Shown: positions 6,715-10,203 of the stretch, piece after piece
How positions within the stretch are numbered: position 1 is the first letter of the stretch
Layout of the letters: the number at the start of each line of letters is the position of its first letter
DNA from: Acidobacteriota bacterium
GTDB lineage: Bacteria; Acidobacteriota; UBA890
Direction of reading: 5' to 3'
Assembly: GCA_030609765.1 (NCBI GenBank)
Contig: JAUWTE010000071.1
Location: 1 to 10,203, forward strand
DNA length: 10,203 nucleotides
Made by a program: the position numbers and the translations under genes
Notes under the pieces: model-generated
Seen by the model: the letters and a program-made list of their open reading frames with translations, nothing else
Database searches by the model: none
Told to the model about the DNA's origin: nothing

Positions 6715-8311
6715 GTTCCTTCTCCTCTGCCGCCTTCTTGACTGTGATGTCCTTGAGCAACAGGCGAAGGATCCGCTTCCTGTCCTTGTCTTTCGTCGTT
6801 TTCCATTTCCAAAGTCGAGGGAGATCTCTGCCCAAGGAGAGAATCTCCGATTTGCGTCGCGCGATATCAGACAACCCCGCGATCTTCTGTTGCTCCTCGT
6901 ACTGCTGACGGACGGCTTCCAAGCCCACGAGAGCATCGTTCCAGCGCTTTTCAAGCGTCGAGGCGACAAGCCGATTCGATGGGTCCACCTCCTCGTAACG
7001 CCGTTGGGCAAGTTGTGCCTCGTATTCCGCACGCTGGATTCGCAGTTGCCATTGACGATCAATCGCCCCGGTCCGCCGCTCAAGCTCTTCAAATGCTCGC
7101 ACGGCGACGTTGATTTGAGATGGCTGAAGTACTTCGACGACACGTGCGGATACGGCCTCATCTAAGACGCGGCAGGGTATCGAAATGCAGTGTTTGTGTG
7201 AGAGACCGTCACGCTTGCGCCACGTACACTGATAACAGGGATAGGTCCCGCCGTTCCCCGTGTAACGGATGTAGATCTTACGACCGCAATCGGCACAGAT
7301 CAAAAGCCCTTGCAGCAAAGCCAGCCCCTCCCGTGCTGGCCCCGGAAGCAGACAGCCCTTTGCATTCGTCTGATTCTTGGCCAGCACCCGACGGTTCTCC
7401 AAATACTCCTCCCACGTCACATAGCCTACATGGTGATCCCTGATCAGTACCTCCCATTGGTCGATGGGCTTCTCAATGATCTTCGATTTGATCTGGCCAT
7501 CTTCGGCTATCGTCTTCTCGTAGCTGTAATGACCGTAGACGTAGGCGCCGGCATACCCGGGATTGCGGAGCACGTCCCGTACCCGGCCATGTACCAGGTT
7601 CCCCCAAACCAACTTGCCATCCCAAGCACCCCCATACGCACGCTTGGGGAACCTCAACTGGTCCCGTCCGAAGAGATGCACGACTCCGTAGGCGCTGCCA
7701 ACCTCTCGGAACGCGTCAAACAAACGCCGGATCGCACCCTGAACCTCGAGGTCAGGGTCGATGATCGTCTTGCCCTCCTCGTCATAAACGTAACCTATGG
7801 GCAACGGACAGCGCAATTCGCCCTTCCTTGCCTTGTTGAGTTTGCCGCCCAGGAGGCGAGCGCGCATGAAATGAAGCTGGGCCTGTGACATGGTTCCCTT
7901 CAGGCCCAGCAAAAGTTGATCGTTGAAGTCCGACGGATCGTAGCAACCATCCTCGTCGAGAATCAGTGTCTTGGTTAGCGAGCAGAGCTCCAGAAGACGG
8001 TGCCAGTCCGTGTTCGAACGGGAAAGACGTGAGGCTTCCAGAGAGAACACCGCCCCAACCTGGTTCATCGAAACATCGGCAACCAGCGTCTTGAAATCCT
8101 CGCGTTGGTCCGTCCGGGTGCCCGACAATCCCAGATCCCCGTCCAGTATCCTGATCATGTCCGCCCGCCAGCCCAGGCTCTCGGCTTTGTCCCTGAGGGC
8201 GTATTGACGCTCGGTGCTCTCCCGGTGATGGCGCACCTGCCCCATCGTCGATTGTCTCAGGTAAACGTACGCCGGTTTCTCCAGGTGACGATTCTGGATC
8301 TTCGTTACCAT
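6617..8311 (-). CDS. Large serine recombinase, C-terminus replaced
   Basis: The start at 8311 has GGGGAGG at proper spacing; an in-frame start 30 bases earlier lacks this. The encoded 564 residues show a resolvase catalytic domain at about 13-160 with YLRQS (17-21, nucleophile Ser21) and SRLSRS (94-99). A recombinase domain follows at about 165-275. Next is a zinc-ribbon domain with CADC (339-342), CYQC (359-362) and Cys375/Cys380, then a coiled-coil-rich stretch at about 403-476. RKRILRLLLKDIT (511-523) is where relatives approach their final beta-rich tail. Homology stops after about residue 531 at 6715; the last 33 residues are read from the neighbouring IS91-type element. Such enzymes integrate or excise mobile DNA at attachment sites. 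Loss of the tail makes activity doubtful. It follows the DUF6788-like and DUF5372-like genes in the same direction. Confidence 0.92.
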   Translation of the reverse strand: MVTKIQNRHLEKPAYVYLRQSTMGQVRHHRESTERQYALRDKAESLGWRADMIRILDGDLGLSGTRTDQREDFKTLVADVSMNQVGAVFSLEASRLSRSNTDWHRLLELCSLTKTLILDEDGCYDPSDFNDQLLLGLKGTMSQAQLHFMRARLLGGKLNKARKGELRCPLPIGYVYDEEGKTIIDPDLEVQGAIRRLFDAFREVGSAYGVVHLFGRDQLRFPKRAYGGAWDGKLVWGNLVHGRVRDVLRNPGYAGAYVYGHYSYEKTIAEDGQIKSKIIEKPIDQWEVLIRDHHVGYVTWEEYLENRRVLAKNQTNAKGCLLPGPAREGLALLQGLLICADCGRKIYIRYTGNGGTYPCYQCTWRKRDGLSHKHCISIPCRVLDEAVSARVVEVLQPSQINVAVRAFEELERRTGAIDRQWQLRIQRAEYEAQLAQRRYEEVDPSNRLVASTLEKRWNDALVGLEAVRQQYEEQQKIAGLSDIARRKSEILSLGRDLPRLWKWKTTKDKDRKRILRLLLKDITVKKAAEEKEHRALYPISLATHPRNRSRHPSAAPVETPVHPR

Positions 8312-8441
8312 CGCTGATCCTCCCCACACCTGCGGCAACACAAAGAAAGTCCTGAATCATATTGGCCACGAGGACGCCCGCAGCCGAAGAATCCACGAGA
8401 CGTAGGACATTCTCTGAAGACGTAGGGTTCATGACCAGCAG

Positions 8442-8780
8442 CTACAACGCCTCCCTCCGTCTCAGCAGCTCGCGGTTGATCTCGCAGATCTCCTCCAACA
8501 GCCTGCGAGCCGTTGAGTGGTTTGCAAGATAATCCTCGACCTGCTCTACATAGTCCTGCGGCACGTACTCCATCTCCGGCCGCCCCCCAGGAATACTTAG
8601 CGACAGGTAATACTTGGGACCGTGCCCCCGGCCATGCGCGCACTTGCAGCCGGCCTTGCCGCACCTCTTGTAGCGCTCGATCAGCGAGCCCCTCAGGAAC
8701 TCCGGCTTCAGGGATCGCAGCCGACGTAGCAGAGTGGCGCGGCGGCGGCGCAACGTCGTCGTTGAATTTGTGCTCTTCAT
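8442..8780 (-). CDS. DUF6788-like small protein
   Basis: This 112-residue basic protein begins MKSTNSTTTL if the ATG at 8780 is used; the longer frame from 8870 only reads the end of the preceding gene. The core LIERYKRCGKAGCKCAHG, then GHGPKYYLS and MEYVPQDY, matches the pattern I associate with DUF6788, where closely spaced cysteines and histidine suggest a zinc knuckle or nucleic-acid-binding role. The C-terminus (TARRLLEEICEINRELLRRR) is a predicted helix or coiled coil. Biochemical function is unknown. It lies 49 bp after the DUF5372-like stop codon and 130 bp before the recombinase, so it is probably part of the same mobile unit. There is no Shine-Dalgarno sequence; the promoter sits directly before the start codon. 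Confidence 0.85.
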   Translation of the reverse strand: MKSTNSTTTLRRRRATLLRRLRSLKPEFLRGSLIERYKRCGKAGCKCAHGRGHGPKYYLSLSIPGGRPEMEYVPQDYVEQVEDYLANHSTARRLLEEICEINRELLRRREAL

Positions 8781-8787
8781 CAGACCA

Positions 8788-8816
8788 CGTATATAACTGG
8801 TCCGACATTCTGTCAA
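8788..8816 (-). promoter_or_regulatory. Strong sigma70-type promoter for the DUF6788-recombinase genes
   Basis: On the minus strand, TTGACA (8816-8811) is followed after 17 bp by TATACG (8793-8788). The predicted start of transcription is at about 8781, next to the ATG at 8780, which implies a leaderless or almost leaderless mRNA and agrees with the missing ribosome binding site. GACCA/TGGTC arms (8783-8787 and 8798-8802) form a palindrome centred on the -10 element, a possible operator. Confidence 0.6.
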
Positions 8817-8829
8817 CCCCAAACATGAG

Positions 8830-9153
8830 TCATCCTCTCCTTGATGCCCGAGACCTGCTACGAATGGCATTGACGAGGTCGCGAATAGAGCACAGACACT
8901 CGTAGGACAGAATCGGTGGAGGCATCTTCAGGGTTGAGTAGGGGTTCGGATCGGCCTGGTCGGTCCACTCTCGAGGAACGACAATCGTCCCCCTGTGGGA
9001 GCCTACCAGGGACAGAAGCTCGCGCTGCGCGTATTTCCTCGACTTCAGGATGGGAAACTTCTGGCCCCGTAACGGATGGAACGGATGAATGATCTCGGCC
9101 CAGTCCGAAAGCGCTCTGGGATCAAGTGTAGTTGACGTTGACCGTCGGAATCC
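8830..9153 (-). pseudogene. DUF5372-like gene lacking its start
   Basis: Read on the minus strand this frame is open for 107 codons down to TGA at 8830-8832 but has no plausible start codon, so it is easily missed. The sequence includes WAEIIHPFHPLRGQKFPIL, then TIVVPREWTDQADPNPY and a C-terminal CSIRDLVNAI. The HPFHPLRGQ signature with a later WTD and a helical tail is what I know from DUF5372 proteins, small genes found with recombinases and transposases. Function is unknown. Upstream of about 9140 the frame runs into the group II intron reverse transcriptase sequence, so the start has been cut away at that junction. The stop codon lies just upstream of the DUF6788 promoter, which suggests the gene was first in a three-gene unit. 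Confidence 0.72.
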
Positions 9154-9502
9154 CTAAGGGACGTTCTTTCCCGTTCCCTTTCGGAATCCACTTCCGACGC
9201 ACCAGCCGCGCCCGGTACCGTTTCCCTTTCAGGCGCTCCACAAGGCTTCGGATGTTCGACGTCAGCTCGCGCTCATACTCCCGCGCGCTGACTCCGTCCA
9301 CCCCGCTGGCTGCATTCTTCCGCACCCAGCGCCAGCTCTCCAGCAGGTTAGCCTCGTTGAGCATCCCGTACAGGTTGCGGAACCGGTGCTTCGGTTCCCT
9401 CTTCGCCTTGTCCGCTATCCCCTGCAGGGAGGTTGACAGCACTACGTCCGGTCCGTCGTGCCCGGCGGCTGTTTCCTTTGCAGGCTGCGAACCCCTGTTC
9501 AC
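9122..9502 (-). pseudogene. Group II intron reverse transcriptase/maturase, N-terminal fragment
   Basis: Clear homology runs from KHRFRNLYGMLNE through KNAASGVDGVSAREYE to YRARLVRRKWIPKGNGKERPLGIPTV. This is the RT-0/RT-1 start of bacterial intron-encoded proteins (LtrA type). The frame then reads five unrelated residues to a TGA at 9122-9124. Palm, thumb, maturase and any endonuclease domains are missing, out of a usual 420-600 residues, so it is inactive. The frame is open further upstream from a TTG at 9589. The GTG at 9502 is preferred because GGGGGA precedes it and the residues after it resemble usual leader sequence of these proteins. It lies inside the minus-strand intron fragment that begins at 9952. 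Confidence 0.85.
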
Positions 9503-9952
9503 CGCTTCCCCCTGTGGACGGCTCTCCCGCCCTCTGAGTACTATCAGTGAATCTGACTCCCGAGGGGCCCTCAGCCTCCCTTTCGGCAAGGCCTACCCGG
9601 ATCGCTCCGGGAGCCGCTCGGGTCTCCCAAGTTCCTGACGCCTCTCTCCATGCATGCCGCGCTCTTCGTGGACCCCGGCAGACCCTCCGGGACCTCGCCA
9701 TGACGGTCCCTTCGTGTTGGCTTCCGGCACGTTAACACCGTGGCCGCCTGCTTCTGCTATTACGAGGCTGTGTCAAGCTTCAGGGAGTGCGGTCTCCCCT
9801 ACCGCCTACATGGTTCCCTGTGTACGCTTCAGGTGCTTCGTTCGGTAAGGCGGACCTCCTAACCCCCGCAACACTCGGGACGAGCGGTTGGCTAGACCTT
9901 ACTCGGCAGGGACTCCCACCCTGCAAGAGGCGCCAAGCTTCGCTTGGCGCAC
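9131..9952 (-). mobile_element. 5' part of a group II intron, 3' half missing
   Basis: On the minus strand the likely 5' end is GTGCG at 9952-9948 (consensus GUGYG). It is followed at once by a perfect 9-bp stem, GCGCCAAGC with GCTTGGCGC, around a GAA loop, and then by a GCAGGG/CCCTGC stem and the AGCCAACC segment typical of domain I. About 450 nt of structured RNA precede the reverse transcriptase start. The element stops within the reverse transcriptase near 9131-9142, at a tandem GTTGAC repeat, so domains V and VI and the 3' splice site are absent. Splicing and mobility are not possible from this copy alone. Confidence 0.75.
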
Positions 9953-10040
9953 CAACGCACTGCTCAGCGGTGGGCTGGCCTGGCGCGGGGCCTGCGAAGC
10001 AGGGCCCGTGACAGGACAGATCCATCCGCTGCAGCAGGTT
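9953..10040. other. 88-bp segment between two head-to-head group II introns
   Basis: This would be the 5' exon for both introns. It contains a hairpin, GGGCCTGC (9988-9995), GAA loop, GCAGGGCCC (9999-10007), an 8-bp stem with one bulged G. The hairpin lies about 33-35 bp from either intron start. No T-tract follows on either strand and no coding sequence is recognised. Confidence 0.5.
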
Positions 10041-10203
10041 GTGTACGCCCGGCATGGGCGTGGACTTATGGGGTGAGAGTCCCCTGCAGGAGGACCACCG
10101 TCAACCATGTTGGCGCCAACTGCTAGCTCAAGGCAAGGGCCAACCCGCGAGGGGCGGTCTGAAGGAAGCCGGCGGCAAAACTGCGAGCCGAGGGACACGA
10201 ACG
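10041..10203 (+). ncRNA. Second group II intron, 5' end of domain I (runs off the window)
   Basis: The start GTGTACGCCC pairs with GGGCGT a few bases on, as in the first stem of bacterial group II introns. It is followed by GGGGTGAGAGTCCCC, CTCAAGGCAAGG, GGTCTGAAGGAAGCCGGCGG, then GCAAAACT and CCGAGGGACACGAAC. This succession is characteristic of the 5' domain I of one common bacterial intron class. The 5' splice site is placed at 10041. The reverse transcriptase gene and 3' end would lie to the right of the window, so whether this copy is complete cannot be told. Confidence 0.85.

Noticed and set aside
7782..8432. 216-codon minus-strand frame beginning MNPTSSENVL
   Set aside because: After the 130-bp gap it is an offset reading of the recombinase. 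The first 40 codons could be a small gene but lack a well-spaced ribosome binding site.
1..10203. CRISPR array, tRNA or rRNA genes
   Set aside because: No regularly spaced repeats, cloverleaf-like segments or rRNA-like sequence were seen on reading both strands.

Overview
The window is high-GC bacterial DNA and reads as an accessory, mobile-element-rich stretch. A large Ser/Thr kinase with TPRs next to a membrane anchor, an alphaproteobacterial-style NadA C-terminus and frequent group II introns and IS91-type elements would fit a Planctomycetota-like or Eisenbacteria-like lineage. That placement is inference from architecture only; there is no rRNA or other marker here.

Left part (1-4785): the last codons of a nadA (quinolinate synthase) reading frame enter at the left edge. 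A second, truncated nadA 3' end with the same trailing sequence occurs at about 4486-4785. The two copies enclose a minus-strand gene for a membrane-anchored Ser/Thr kinase-TPR-thioredoxin-fold fusion (220-2463) and a plus-strand DUF4143-type AAA+ ATPase (3012-4352). The kinase and ATPase are divergent and share a 548-nt regulatory region. It holds a kinase promoter bracketed by two 13-nt repeats, several hairpins, and two CRP-like GTGA-N6-TCAC palindromes in front of the ATPase.

Middle (about 4851-6714): an IS91-family rolling-circle element with a complete-looking HUH transposase (5017-6402). Its 3' end appears to abut a GTTC tetranucleotide at 6715. That junction lies inside the 3' end of a large serine recombinase gene, replacing its C-terminus.

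Right-middle (6715-9153, all minus strand): a three-gene cassette consisting of a DUF5372-like gene whose start has been lost, a DUF6788-like small zinc-ribbon-type gene with a strong promoter that looks leaderless, and the large serine recombinase. The cassette looks like one mobile unit, damaged at both ends by other elements.

Right edge (9131-10203): the 5' part of a minus-strand group II intron, including the N-terminus of its reverse transcriptase, broken off against the DUF5372 gene. Only 88 bp from its 5' end, the 5' end of a second group II intron starts on the plus strand and runs out of the window.

Overall, the region is a nested pile-up of four kinds of mobile DNA beside a signalling gene pair caught between duplicated nadA ends. 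I see no CRISPR array, tRNA or rRNA.
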